A stretch of 47,314 bases of DNA from Collinsella aerofaciens. GTDB lineage: Bacteria; Actinomycetota; Coriobacteriia; Coriobacteriales; Coriobacteriaceae. Made by a program: the position numbers and the translations under genes. The notes beneath the pieces were generated by a model. It saw only the letters and a program-made list of their open reading frames with translations, did not search any database and was not told the DNA's origin. Below, piece by piece: positions 25,115 to 33,842 of this stretch; positions within the stretch are counted from its first letter, which is position 1, and every line of letters begins with the position of its first letter. The stretch covers positions 1-47,314 of the forward strand of contig RQAP01000007.1 of the NCBI GenBank assembly GCA_008671135.1, given 5' to 3'.

Positions 25115-25142
25115 AAGTTACTATGGGTTCGGCGTTAGTCAA
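25115..25142 (-). promoter_or_regulatory. Probable suf operon promoter
   Basis: On the minus strand, TTGACT (25,137-25,142) and TAACTT (25,115-25,120) are spaced by 16 bp, with about 60 bp to the sufC start. The -35 is near consensus; the -10 is weaker. Confidence 0.45.
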
Positions 25143-25179
25143 GGGAAAACCCGACTAATCCACTCGACTTTTCAAATTC

Positions 25180-25210
25180 TGGGACAAAATAACCTGTTGT
25201 GTTTGTCCCA
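25180..25210. promoter_or_regulatory. 31-bp dyad operator, site 1
   Basis: TGGGACA-N17-TGTCCCA with a centre containing AACCTG. The same arms and spacing recur at 25,224-25,254. Lies between the suf promoter and the regulator gene. Confidence 0.7.
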
Positions 25211-25223
25211 TTTACTTAAGATT

Positions 25224-25254
25224 TGGGACAAACAAACCTGGTTATGTTGTCCCA
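25224..25254. promoter_or_regulatory. 31-bp dyad operator, site 2
   Basis: TGGGACA-N17-TGTCCCA with palindromic core AACCTGGTT. Ends 20 bp before the regulator start codon and covers a TATGTT that could be its -10 box, so binding here would repress the regulator itself. Confidence 0.7.
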
Positions 25255-25274
25255 GATGCGATGGGAGGGTAGGT

Positions 25275-25706
25275 ATGCTCATTTCTTCCAAGGGCCGCTA
25301 TGCCCTCCGGCTGATGATCTATATCGCGGCGCTGGGCGACGCCGAGGGCAAGATTGCCCTGCGCGAGGTTGCCGACCGCGAGCATATCTCACAAAAGTAT
25401 CTGGAGCAGCTGGTTCGTCCGCTTATGAAGGCGGGCCTGCTTAAGAGCGTGCGCGGCAAGGGCGGCGGCTACATGATGGCCAAGGACCCGGCCGAGGTGC
25501 GTGCCGGCGACATCCTGCGCGCCGTCGAGGGCAGCACGGCTCCAGTGGCGTGCGATGGCATCGACAACAGCTGCACTCGCAGCGATCTTTGCTCGACCGT
25601 CAAGTTCTGGCGCGGCCTGGACGACGTGATCGAAAAGTACGTCGACGGCGTGACGTTGGCCGACCTGGCCGCCGTCCCCGAAATCAACTTTGACATTAAG
25701 CTGTAG
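25275..25706 (+). CDS. IscR-type Rrf2 family Fe-S-sensing regulator
   Basis: A 143-residue winged-helix protein from ATG 25275 (GGGAGGG upstream). The N-terminal MLISSKGRYALRLMIYIA and QKYLEQLVRPLMKAGLLKSVRGKGGGY are classic Rrf2. Three cysteines at 93, 100 and 106 match the cluster ligands of IscR. Gene order (divergent from sufCBDSU) and the two dyad sites between them indicate it senses Fe-S supply and controls both units. It may also read into the nucleotidyltransferase gene 8 bp downstream. CymR or RsrR are related possibilities, but the cysteines favour IscR/SufR-like action. Confidence 0.9.
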   Translation: MLISSKGRYALRLMIYIAALGDAEGKIALREVADREHISQKYLEQLVRPLMKAGLLKSVRGKGGGYMMAKDPAEVRAGDILRAVEGSTAPVACDGIDNSCTRSDLCSTVKFWRGLDDVIEKYVDGVTLADLAAVPEINFDIKL

Positions 25707-25714
25707 GGCTGCAA

Positions 25715-26002
25715 ATGGCATCTCTCGACAAGGTGTATAAGCAAATTGAAGTTTTTGCTCGGGAGTGTGACGCCGAGAAGGTTGTGCTGTTTGGCTCCCG
25801 CGCTCGAGGTGACAACTTGCCTAAGAGCGATATTGACATCGCAGTAGCAGGTTGCCGGGATTTCGGCCGGTTGTCATATTTGATCGAGGAGCGTCTTGAT
25901 ACTCTTTTAGATGTAGATGTCGTCAATCTCGATGAGCCCTTATCGCAGCAATTGCTCGATGAAATTGCCAGGGATGGTGTGATTCTGTATGAAAAAATAT
26001 GA
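25715..26002 (+). CDS. Minimal nucleotidyltransferase (MNT), antitoxin-like
   Basis: A 95-residue protein with the MNT signature GSRARGDNLPKSDID: Gly27-Ser28 and the catalytic Asp39 and Asp41. This is the HI0073/MntA family. Such proteins pair with a HEPN partner, and in studied cases they add AMP to the HEPN toxin to silence it. The gene overlaps the HEPN-like gene by 14 bp, and starts 8 bp after the regulator stop, so all three may be co-transcribed. Confidence 0.85.
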   Translation: MASLDKVYKQIEVFARECDAEKVVLFGSRARGDNLPKSDIDIAVAGCRDFGRLSYLIEERLDTLLDVDVVNLDEPLSQQLLDEIARDGVILYEKI

Positions 26003-26408
26003 GAACTTTGCCAGCGCCTTGGCGAATCTTGAGGATGCGCCCAATCAGGATCTCAACAATGATTTTGTTCAGAGTGGATTGATTAATAAGTTCAATCTTC
26101 AATTTGAACTGAGCTGGAAGCTCCTTAAGCGTCTGCTCGAGTATGAAGGCGCCACGCTTGCCGCGTCGGGGTCTCCTCGTGCCATCTTGAAGGAGTCGTA
26201 CCGATTCTACGACTTTATTGATGAGGCGGCCTGGCTAGACATGCTCAGAGACCGCAATACGAACGTCCATATCTACGACAACAAGCTCGCTCAAGATTTG
26301 ATTCAGCGCATCTTGAACGTCTATATCCCCGCTTTCTGTCAGTTGAGGGACGGGCTGATGGAGCGATACGGCGAGCTTCTGATGGCGCCCGACGACCAGT
26401 TTGTTTAA
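25989..26408 (+). CDS. HEPN-like partner (HI0074 family)
   Basis: A 139-residue helical protein of the HI0074 substrate-binding/HEPN family. An RNTNVH sequence at residues 89-94 fits the RX4-6H motif of HEPN ribonucleases. In MNT/HEPN pairs this partner is the toxin, although HI0074-type members are also described only as substrate-binding subunits. Overlap with the MNT gene indicates coupled translation. Confidence 0.8.
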   Translation: MKKYENFASALANLEDAPNQDLNNDFVQSGLINKFNLQFELSWKLLKRLLEYEGATLAASGSPRAILKESYRFYDFIDEAAWLDMLRDRNTNVHIYDNKLAQDLIQRILNVYIPAFCQLRDGLMERYGELLMAPDDQFV

Positions 26409-26451
26409 TTCCTTAAGATTTCGCGGAAGGTTGTTGCCGTTTACCGAGGGG

Positions 26452-26467
26452 TTGTTGTGCAACAACG
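26452..26467. promoter_or_regulatory. 16-bp palindrome upstream of the secreted protein gene
   Basis: GTTGTTGTGCAACAAC, a dyad 68 bp before the start codon at 26,536, with another GTTGTTG half at 26,431. Could be an operator; no regulator is assigned. Confidence 0.4.
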
Positions 26468-26535
26468 GACGAGCTGCAATACTGATTCTATCTTTGCAAA
26501 CTGCACTTTAACTACACCAATGCAGGGAGGATCTT

Positions 26536-28317
26536 ATGCAGCCCAAGCATTCTGCTATTGTCGCGGGTCTGACGCTGGCGCTTTCGTTTGGCGCCGTTTC
26601 CGCGCCGGCACCCGCCGCTGCCGAGGAGCCCACGCCAGGCGTTGCCTCGGATGCCACCGATATCGATAAGGGTCTCTACACCCAGCAGTCCTTCTCGGGC
26701 GTGCTGAGGTCGGTCCAGGGCGTTTCGTTTGTCAACGTGACTACCGAGATGAAGTACTTTACCAAGTACGAGAGCCATGGTAACTACAACCAGGGCTTTT
26801 CGTATGGTGACGGCTACAACGCGCTGGGCTATTACCAGTTCGACCGCCGTTGGTCGCTCATTCCGTTTATGAAGCAGGTCTACAACTACAGCCCCGAAAA
26901 ATACAGCATGCTCAAGGATGCGATTGATCGCGGCAGCGAGATTTCCAACGCGAGCAATGCCATGTACGAGAACGACCAGCTTACCGAGCTGGGCCGTATT
27001 GCACAGGAGGCCTTCCAGGGTGCTTATAACACCGATCCTGCTGAGTTTTCGGCTCTGCAGGATGCGTATGCGTACAACTCGTACTATGCGGTGACCGAGG
27101 CGTGGCTTAAGAGCGCTCTTGGCATTGACATCTCCGGCCGCGCCGATTGCGTCAAGGGTATGGTGTGGAGCATCACCAACATGTGCGGTACCGGTGGCTG
27201 CAGAGACTTCTTCCGCTGGGCGAATCTTTCCAACGATATGTCCGACCGCGAGTTTGCGACGGCGCTCTCCAATAGCGTGGTCAACAATGTCGCCACCAAG
27301 TTTTCAAGTCAGCCCCAGTATCATGAGGGCTGGAAGAACCGCTACCGCAACGAGCTGAAGGACTGCTTGGTTTATATCGCCGAGGACGAGGCCGCTGCCG
27401 CTGCGACGCCCGTGCAGCCCGAGCCTGCGCCGGCGCCCTCGCCGACACCTGATTCGAATGACGGCTCGAGTGACGATGCCAACGATGACAGGATGGATGC
27501 GCCCTCGACCGATGCTGACGGTAATGGCTCTGCTGGTGGCACTACCAACGACGGCTCTACCTCGAACGGCTCCGATTCGAACGGCTCTGCTGCGAGCGAT
27601 TCGCCTTCAAGCTCTGCCGGCAATACGGACAGCGACGCTTCTGGTTCGACCGACGCTGGCACCTCTAACTCATCTACCGGCTCGAGCGATTCGTCCGTTG
27701 ACACCGGCTCTAACAACGGCTCCGGCTCTGACACGACCCCTGATTCCGATGCTTCCAAGGACGACTCGAATAAGGCGCCGGACGCTCCCGTTGCTTCGCC
27801 GGACAAGAAGCCTTCTTTCTCCGAGCAGCTTGGTTCTACGCTGGGTTCTTCGCTGATGGCTGGCGTCAATAACGGCTCGGCCCAGAACAAGGACAACTCT
27901 GATCAGGTTTCCACGGAAAAGACCGAAGCCGCAAAGGGCGACTCCAAGGACAAGGCTTCCGAGAAGGCTGAATCCGATAAGGGTCCTAGCTCTGATGAGA
28001 AGGGCGACAAGTCCGGTCAGAAGAAGGACGAGAGCAAGACCGAGGGCGAAAAGAAACAGCCCGAAGACGACGACAAGAGCGGTGCTGACAACCAAGTCCA
28101 AGAGCAAAATGACTCCAAGACGGTGACCACTACAACCACGACGACTACAACGACCAAGTCATCTGGCGGTAACATGCCCAAGACGGGCGACCTTATCGTT
28201 ATGGCGAGCCTTGCCAGTGCAAGCTTGGCCACGCTGGGTGCCACGTCTATTGTGAGTGGCAAGCATAAGCTCGATCAGCAAAAGAAGGCTGCTGGGCAGA
28301 ACGACTCCGAGGAGTAG
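26536..28317 (+). CDS. Secreted lysozyme-like protein with Ser/Asp linker and sortase-type tail
   Basis: A 593-residue protein from ATG 26536 (AGGGAGG upstream). The signal peptide ends near APAAAEE. Residues about 50-290 resemble a lytic transglycosylase/lysozyme fold: YESHGNYNQGFSYGDGYNALGYYQFDRRW has the catalytic Glu and YQF pattern. Then a 130-residue Ser/Asp/Asn/Gly-rich linker, a Lys/Glu/Asp-rich segment, a threonine run, and a C-terminal sorting-like end: MPKTGD, hydrophobic stretch, then basic residues (GKHK) and a long polar tail. The motif has Met where canonical LPXTG has Leu, so it may be a sortase variant or simply membrane-anchored. Likely cell-wall remodelling. Confidence 0.75.
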   Translation: MQPKHSAIVAGLTLALSFGAVSAPAPAAAEEPTPGVASDATDIDKGLYTQQSFSGVLRSVQGVSFVNVTTEMKYFTKYESHGNYNQGFSYGDGYNALGYYQFDRRWSLIPFMKQVYNYSPEKYSMLKDAIDRGSEISNASNAMYENDQLTELGRIAQEAFQGAYNTDPAEFSALQDAYAYNSYYAVTEAWLKSALGIDISGRADCVKGMVWSITNMCGTGGCRDFFRWANLSNDMSDREFATALSNSVVNNVATKFSSQPQYHEGWKNRYRNELKDCLVYIAEDEAAAAATPVQPEPAPAPSPTPDSNDGSSDDANDDRMDAPSTDADGNGSAGGTTNDGSTSNGSDSNGSAASDSPSSSAGNTDSDASGSTDAGTSNSSTGSSDSSVDTGSNNGSGSDTTPDSDASKDDSNKAPDAPVASPDKKPSFSEQLGSTLGSSLMAGVNNGSAQNKDNSDQVSTEKTEAAKGDSKDKASEKAESDKGPSSDEKGDKSGQKKDESKTEGEKKQPEDDDKSGADNQVQEQNDSKTVTTTTTTTTTTKSSGGNMPKTGDLIVMASLASASLATLGATSIVSGKHKLDQQKKAAGQNDSEE

Positions 28318-28352
28318 TCCCTTTCGGTTGCCCGACAACTAAAGATTCGCAA

Positions 28353-28387
28353 TGGGGGCCGGTGCAGTTGCATCGGGCCCCATTTTG
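28353..28387 (+). terminator. Terminator after the secreted protein gene
   Basis: GGGGGCCGGTGCA and TGCATCGGGCCCC pair imperfectly, followed by ATTTTG. Moderate terminator. Confidence 0.65.
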
Positions 28388-28520
28388 TTGCACAACGATT
28401 TGTTATGCCCCCTCAAGGCCTTTGTTCCTACCGTTGCCCGATGCCTTTGCACGGATCCAGCGTTGCACTTGAACTGCTCGCTACAATGGGCTTCGTGCTG
28501 CGTTTTAGGGAGAAGTTACG

Positions 28521-30317
28521 GTGTCTGAACAGGAGTATTGCAACAGTGACGATACTTTTGGCGTACGGCTTGTCAACCATGTCGATGATGCGGTTTTGCC
28601 GGTCGGTGTGCATGATTTTGCCGATGCCATTGGTCGTTGCATGCTGGTTGACAAGACCATGTTTATTGCCGATGTGTTGGACTGCGACGCGTCCGTTGTG
28701 GTGTGCTGTCGACCCGAGGGTTTTGGCAAGAGCATGAACTTGTCGATGCTCAGGGCTTTTCTGGAGCGTCCAGCGGTCGGTCGCTCTGGTCAGCGTTTGT
28801 TTGCCGATGCTCAGATTTGGGATGCGAACGGCGGGCGCTATCGGGATGAGTATGCTTGCTATCCGGTGATATCGCTGGACTTTTCTGGCGCTGGGAGGCG
28901 TGGCCCCGCTGTTGCCGGCGTCGTGCGCGATGCCCTTTCGGGCGAGTGCGCTCGCTTGTTGGCGCTCTTGGAGGCTCCGGATTTAGCTCGAGATAAGGTG
29001 CGTCACATCGAACGTGTCGCGCGTGGCGTGGCGAGCGCGGACGAGGTTGACTCGGTGCTCGGTGTGCTCATAGAGCTGCTGGAGATTGCCTGCGATGAGC
29101 AGGTTGTATTGCTCGTTGATGGGTACGATGCGGCGTGGTCTCGCCGTGCGAGCGCGAGGGACGCTTCCGACGCCGATCCGGCAGAACTACTTGACCGTGC
29201 GCTGTTTGACGCCATTGCCACTGCGCGCGATTCGTTGCGGCTGACGTGTCTGATGGGGGAGTGTTCCGGTCCCGCCGAAGCGGCGCTTTCTTCGCGCGGC
29301 TGCTCGTATTGTCTGACGACGCCGCTGTCGGCGTGGTGTGACCGTTGGTTCGGTTTTTCGGATGCCGAGGTCGAGGCTCTGTTGAATCATGCTGGGCGCG
29401 AGGAATACCTGGATGATGCGCGTGAATGGCTCGAGGGATATCGGTTTGGCAGGGCCTATTGCTCGAGTCCAGAGCGTGTGATCGGTTTTCTGGGCCGAGG
29501 CTGCACGGCGCCTGTGCGTGCCGATCTGTATGGATATGCCGATTGTCTGAGTAGGGTAGTTGCCGGGTGGAATCTCGACCGCCTTTCGGTCTTGTTTGAT
29601 TTGCTCGAGGCCCATGGGTGCGCTGAGGTCCCGCTTTGTTTGGGCACTGCAGAGCCAGATGTCTCGCCTGACGATGGCATGTGGACAGCGCTGTATCTGT
29701 CCGGTTTTCTCACGACGGATATGACTGAGGAGCCGGAGCATGGCGATCGCCTCCGTGCTTTGCGATTGCCCAATAACGAGCTTCGCCAGACCTTGCGTCT
29801 AGTGATTATTGAGTGGTTTGAGTGCGCTGCAGAAGACATTCGAGACGTCGATGCGTTTCGCGACGGGCTGTGCCATGGGAACGAGGATACCGTGAGGCGG
29901 GCGCTAAGCCGCATCTTAGGAGATGCGGGAATCGGTGCGACCGACCCAGATGCGCCACTGCCATATCATCTGCTCTTGCAGGGGCTCTGCTTTGGCTTGC
30001 CGGGCTATGCCAATCCTGCCTCGAGGCGAAAGTGTGGCGCGGGTCGCTGCGACATCCAGGTTTTTCCTACGGGCGCCGTGTTCGACATAGCCGATACGAT
30101 CGGTATGCTCGATGAACGTCCGCTGATAACGATCAACATGATGTATGACCCCGGTGTGGATGCGCTGGGCCTGGAATTGCTGGCCGTGCAGGCGCTGCTC
30201 GACATAGAGCGCGACGGCATCGACGAAATCCGTGTGCCGCGCCCCGGCGTGGGTCGCATGCGCTGGGGGTTCGGTTTTGATGGGCAGCATGTGGCTACGG
30301 TGTGCCAGCGGCTTTAA
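28521..30317 (+). CDS. AAA-ATPase-like protein with degenerate PD-(D/E)XK nuclease domain
   Basis: A 598-residue protein starting at GTG 28521 (GGAGAA upstream). The N-terminal two thirds match the AAA-ATPase_like family (PF09820): VDKTMFIADVL, then the Walker A-type RPEGFGKSMNLSMLRAFLE and VVLLVDGYD. The C-terminal part corresponds to the PDDEXK_9 nuclease-like domain (GRCDIQVFPTG...PLITINMMYD). The usual acidic/Lys pair (E.K) is replaced by TINMM, so nuclease activity is doubtful. The family is common in gut anaerobes and its function is not known. Cysteine-rich for an intracellular protein. Confidence 0.8.
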   Translation: MSEQEYCNSDDTFGVRLVNHVDDAVLPVGVHDFADAIGRCMLVDKTMFIADVLDCDASVVVCCRPEGFGKSMNLSMLRAFLERPAVGRSGQRLFADAQIWDANGGRYRDEYACYPVISLDFSGAGRRGPAVAGVVRDALSGECARLLALLEAPDLARDKVRHIERVARGVASADEVDSVLGVLIELLEIACDEQVVLLVDGYDAAWSRRASARDASDADPAELLDRALFDAIATARDSLRLTCLMGECSGPAEAALSSRGCSYCLTTPLSAWCDRWFGFSDAEVEALLNHAGREEYLDDAREWLEGYRFGRAYCSSPERVIGFLGRGCTAPVRADLYGYADCLSRVVAGWNLDRLSVLFDLLEAHGCAEVPLCLGTAEPDVSPDDGMWTALYLSGFLTTDMTEEPEHGDRLRALRLPNNELRQTLRLVIIEWFECAAEDIRDVDAFRDGLCHGNEDTVRRALSRILGDAGIGATDPDAPLPYHLLLQGLCFGLPGYANPASRRKCGAGRCDIQVFPTGAVFDIADTIGMLDERPLITINMMYDPGVDALGLELLAVQALLDIERDGIDEIRVPRPGVGRMRWGFGFDGQHVATVCQRL

Positions 30318-30341
30318 GCGCCGAGGTGTTTCCGGCTTCCG

Positions 30342-31361
30342 TTACTCGGTGTCCTTCATGGGCGGCATGGGCTTCCAGTTGGGATCCTTGACGATCTTGC
30401 GGGCGTCCTTCATGCCTCGGCGCAGCGCCGGAATACCGGTCTTAAAGCACTTGTCAACGGCAGCCAGGCGAATGAACTCCTTGCAGAAGGTCGCGACGTT
30501 GCCCAGACGGAACAGCGCGGGGTGATAGTCGCCGTAAATCTGCATGTAGCGGGCCAGATAACCGCGGTTGCGCATGATGTAGTAGCGGTTGGTGTCGCTC
30601 GTAGAGTTGAGCTGGCGCTTGCCGGCGATATCCCAGTTAGAGACAGCGCGGGCACGCTTGAGCACCACGTCGGCAACAACGGCGGCGGGGAAGTGCTGGC
30701 TGGCCACGTAGCCGTAGCAGGCATCGTCGCCGTAGATGAAGAATCGCGCATCCGGCAGGCCGATCTTGTCGACCACGCGGCGCGAGAACAGGCCGCCTTC
30801 AAAGCACAACTGGTTCATGGCGCGGTAGCCCTTGGGGCCCAGGTCCCACTTAGCGATGGGGTTGGGGATACCAAGCGAAAGGATGAGCTGGTACTGCCAA
30901 AAGAAGGCGCCGCCGTCAAAGTCCAGGCGCGAACCCTGGATGACATCGTAGCGGTCGGTCCACTTGGCAAGACGCTCGATGCCTTCGGGGATGACGAGCA
31001 CGTCGTCGTCCATCACCCAGAACCACTGGGCGCCCAGGTCGTAGGCCCATTTGGTGCCGGCGGAGAAGCCACCTGCACCGCCGCCGTTTTCGAGCTGTGG
31101 TGCGTAGATGACGCGGTCGGTGCCGCCCTTCGCGTCGGGCTGTTCGATGTCGGTGCCCCACAGGTTGGCCAGGCGCTCGTTGAATGCGGTGCACATGGCC
31201 TCGGTCTCACGCGAATTCTCGTTATCGACGATCACGATGCGCCAGGGCGCTGCCGTAAGCTCGGTCATGGAGTCGAACAAGTTGGCCAGGAGTTCCTGGC
31301 GCTTGTACGTAACGACGACAATGGCGAGCTTATCGATGGGAGCGGGAAGGGTTGAAGGCAT
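30342..31361 (-). CDS. GT2 family glycosyltransferase, galactofuranosyltransferase GlfT2-like
   Basis: A 339-residue enzyme from ATG 31361 with AAAGGA upstream. GT-A fold: IVVVTYKRQELLANLF, then ENGGGAGGFSAGTKWA and the metal/nucleotide motif WVMDDDV. NxGGAGGF plus MDDD are typical of UDP-galactofuranose transferases of the GlfT2/rhamnosyl group. The C-terminal 120 residues carry RYYIMRNRGYLARYM. It is divergent from the glycosyltransferase genes that follow and probably adds sugars to the same polymer. Confidence 0.8.
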   Translation of the reverse strand: MPSTLPAPIDKLAIVVVTYKRQELLANLFDSMTELTAAPWRIVIVDNENSRETEAMCTAFNERLANLWGTDIEQPDAKGGTDRVIYAPQLENGGGAGGFSAGTKWAYDLGAQWFWVMDDDVLVIPEGIERLAKWTDRYDVIQGSRLDFDGGAFFWQYQLILSLGIPNPIAKWDLGPKGYRAMNQLCFEGGLFSRRVVDKIGLPDARFFIYGDDACYGYVASQHFPAAVVADVVLKRARAVSNWDIAGKRQLNSTSDTNRYYIMRNRGYLARYMQIYGDYHPALFRLGNVATFCKEFIRLAAVDKCFKTGIPALRRGMKDARKIVKDPNWKPMPPMKDTE

Positions 31362-31523
31362 GGGGCAATATATCCTTTCACGCGCGGCGGGTGAGTGCAG
31401 CGCGGAAGCTATCGAATACGTCCTTGGGACTGTCCTATTGTAAAGGCTCGGCGCACCTTGGCGGCAAGCTTTGAATAAAACGCAGGAACCTGCCATGGGC
31501 CCGCCGCATGACGTGGGGCCGCT

Positions 31524-31553
31524 TTGCCCGCAAGAGGCTCCATAGATTATATA
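31524..31553 (+). promoter_or_regulatory. Possible promoter of the glycosyltransferase genes
   Basis: TTGCCC (31,524-31,529) and TATATA (31,548-31,553) with an 18-bp spacer, about 65 bp before the first gene. Not far from consensus, but unsupported otherwise. Confidence 0.35.
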
Positions 31554-31617
31554 AACGCCCGCTGGCGCGCTGACCCTTTGATACCATGAAACGACAGGTA
31601 TTTCCTAAGGAGCACAT

Positions 31618-32721
31618 TTGTCTACTAACGCCTCTGGCAGCCCTGTTCTGTCGCTGCTTATTCCCATTTACAATGTTCAGCGCTACCTGCGCGAGTGCCT
31701 CGATTCCGCCCTGGCGCAGACGCTCAAGGATATTGAGATCATCTGCATTAACGACGGGTCGACCGACAACTCGCCGGCGATAATCCGCGAGTATATGGAG
31801 CGCGATGGGCGCGTCAAGATGATCGACAAGGCCAACAGCGGCTACGGCGACTCGATGAACCACGGTCTGGAGATGGCGCGTGGCAAGTACGTTGGTATCT
31901 TGGAGTCCGATGACTTTATGGCGCCCGACGCACTCGAAAAGCTTGTCTCGGCCGCCGATAGCAATAATGCCGACTTTGCGAAGGCGAACTTTGATTTCTA
32001 CTGGTCTAAGCCCGAGGAGCGCCGTTCGCTGCACGAGATGTTTAAAGCCAAGGACTGTGGCAAGCCAGTGCACCCGAGCGATACGACGCAGTTCTTTAAG
32101 CAAAAGCCGTCGATTTGGTCGGCCGTGTACCGTCGCGATTTTCTTCAGCGCAACGGCATTACGTTCCTGCCGACTCCGGGGGCATCCTTTCAGGACACGT
32201 CATTCGCCTTTAAGGTGATCGCGTGCGCCGATAAGGCTATTTACCTGCACGATGCCGTGTTGTCGTATCGCCAGGACAACGAGAATTCCTCGGTCAATTC
32301 TTCAGCTAAGGTCTTTTGCGTCAATACCGAGTATGCCGAGATTGAGCGTTGGATTCGAGAGGATTATGCCCGCGACCACGCAAGCGGCGATGTCGCGCGC
32401 ATGCTCAAGTTCAACCAGCTCATTAAGTACGATTCATACATGTGGAACTACGTGCGCCTGGCGCCTAAGTTCTATAAGGAGTTCCTGGTTCAGATGGCTA
32501 AGGAATTTCAGGCGGCCTTGGACGCGGGGGAGTTTTTGCTTGACGACCTCAAACCGTGGAAGCGCGCAAATCTCGCTGCCATCCTCAAAGATCCTGAGGG
32601 CTGGGTTGACGAGCATCCGAGTTTCGCGACGGATGGTGCCTTGGGGCGTGCTAAGTATTACGCCTCGGTTGGAGGCCCAGGCGTGGTCGCTGCCTTCCTC
32701 ATCGAATCGCTGAGGGGGTAG
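31618..32721 (+). CDS. GT2 family glycosyltransferase (copy A)
   Basis: A 367-residue enzyme with a TTG start at 31,618 (AAGGAG upstream). GT-A nucleotide-binding part: LSLLIPIYNVQRYLRECLDS, INDGSTD, and the acceptor metal motif ESDDFM. The C-terminal half has a conserved GT2 pattern (KPSIWSAVYRRDFL, PTPGASFQD). It is closely related to copy B at 33,843: the N-terminal 100 residues are nearly identical and the DNA is also very similar. It probably adds a sugar to a surface polysaccharide. No transporter gene is nearby. Confidence 0.88.
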   Translation: MSTNASGSPVLSLLIPIYNVQRYLRECLDSALAQTLKDIEIICINDGSTDNSPAIIREYMERDGRVKMIDKANSGYGDSMNHGLEMARGKYVGILESDDFMAPDALEKLVSAADSNNADFAKANFDFYWSKPEERRSLHEMFKAKDCGKPVHPSDTTQFFKQKPSIWSAVYRRDFLQRNGITFLPTPGASFQDTSFAFKVIACADKAIYLHDAVLSYRQDNENSSVNSSAKVFCVNTEYAEIERWIREDYARDHASGDVARMLKFNQLIKYDSYMWNYVRLAPKFYKEFLVQMAKEFQAALDAGEFLLDDLKPWKRANLAAILKDPEGWVDEHPSFATDGALGRAKYYASVGGPGVVAAFLIESLRG

Positions 32722-32727
32722 GTCGAC

Positions 32728-33768
32728 ATGGGAGAGGCCTCGTGTCCTAAAGCTACCATTGTCGTCCCCGTTTACAACTCTGCGCGCTCCATTCAGCGAT
32801 GCCTCGATTCGCTGTTGGCCCAGTCCGAGCGCTCGATTCAGGTTGTCTGCGTCAACGACGGTTCGACTGATGATTCGTTGAACGTGTTGCGCCAGATCGC
32901 GCAGGCCGACGATCGCGTACTGGTGATTGACCAGGAAAACGCGGGCGTCTCGTGTGCTCGAAATGCCGGTATCGATGTCGCCGAGGGCGAGACCGTCTTT
33001 TTTGTGGACGCCGACGATTACATCGATGCCCGGACGGTCGAGCACGTGCTGCATTCCATGGAGTCTGCAGATGCCGAGGCCGCCGTTTTTGGCGGCGTCT
33101 GTGAACCTGCCGATGCTGCCCCCAAGCGCGTCCAGCAACTCATGAGCCCCAAAGCTGGTACCTTCGGCGCCCGTGATCCCCAACTGCTGTTCCATTCGAA
33201 TGCGCAGCCCTATGCCTGCCGTGCGGCTTTTTCGTGCGAGCTGCTCAATCGCGAAGGCATTCGCTTCGCCCCCGGTTTGGCTTTGGGCGAGGACGTCGTC
33301 TTCCAATTTGCGGCTTATGCGCTTGCCCGTAAGACCGTCGTCATGCCGGACAAGTTCTACCACTACGTGATGGAGAGCGAATCGGCGACGCACGAGTTCA
33401 ACAGTGCCGAGGCTCGTGCCAAAAAGCTTGACGCCCACATGAGGATGCTCGAGGAGGTCTTGGAGGGCTGGGCGGCCTACGGTCTTTTGGACCTGTGTCC
33501 CGGCGAGCTGATAACTTGGTTTTTGGACCTAATTGTGTTCGACCTGGCGCGCTTGGATGCCGATGACTTCCATCGCGTGGCGGCTCGCGTCAACATGGAC
33601 CTCGCGACGTTTTTGGGAACGGACTGGGCAGATATGCCTGCCAAGGGCGCTGTTTGCCGTGTTGCCCACAAGTTCGTTGCGACGACCTCGGGCTTTTCGA
33701 TGGCAGATGCCACGCTGTTCTATCTTTCGACTCGCGGTCTCAAAGCCTGCCTGGAGCGCTTTCTCTAA
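32728..33768 (+). CDS. GT2 family glycosyltransferase
   Basis: A 346-residue enzyme from ATG 32728, 6 bp after copy A. GT-A motifs ATIVVPVYNSARSIQRCLDS, NDGSTDDS and VDADDY are present, with the typical SCARNAGIDVA stretch between them. The C-terminal 130 residues are helical without a clear membrane span. Confidence 0.85.
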   Translation: MGEASCPKATIVVPVYNSARSIQRCLDSLLAQSERSIQVVCVNDGSTDDSLNVLRQIAQADDRVLVIDQENAGVSCARNAGIDVAEGETVFFVDADDYIDARTVEHVLHSMESADAEAAVFGGVCEPADAAPKRVQQLMSPKAGTFGARDPQLLFHSNAQPYACRAAFSCELLNREGIRFAPGLALGEDVVFQFAAYALARKTVVMPDKFYHYVMESESATHEFNSAEARAKKLDAHMRMLEEVLEGWAAYGLLDLCPGELITWFLDLIVFDLARLDADDFHRVAARVNMDLATFLGTDWADMPAKGAVCRVAHKFVATTSGFSMADATLFYLSTRGLKACLERFL

Positions 33769-33842
33769 TTCCAAGCGCTGCCGCCCGCCGCAACTCGGCT
33801 GCTAAAATAACCCTGTTACACGCTATTCAACAGGAGGTTCTC

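Noticed and set aside
27372..27896. A 174-residue minus-strand frame opposite the Ser/Asp linker
   Set aside because: It is a low-complexity Ser/Glu/Pro shadow of the repetitive linker codons.
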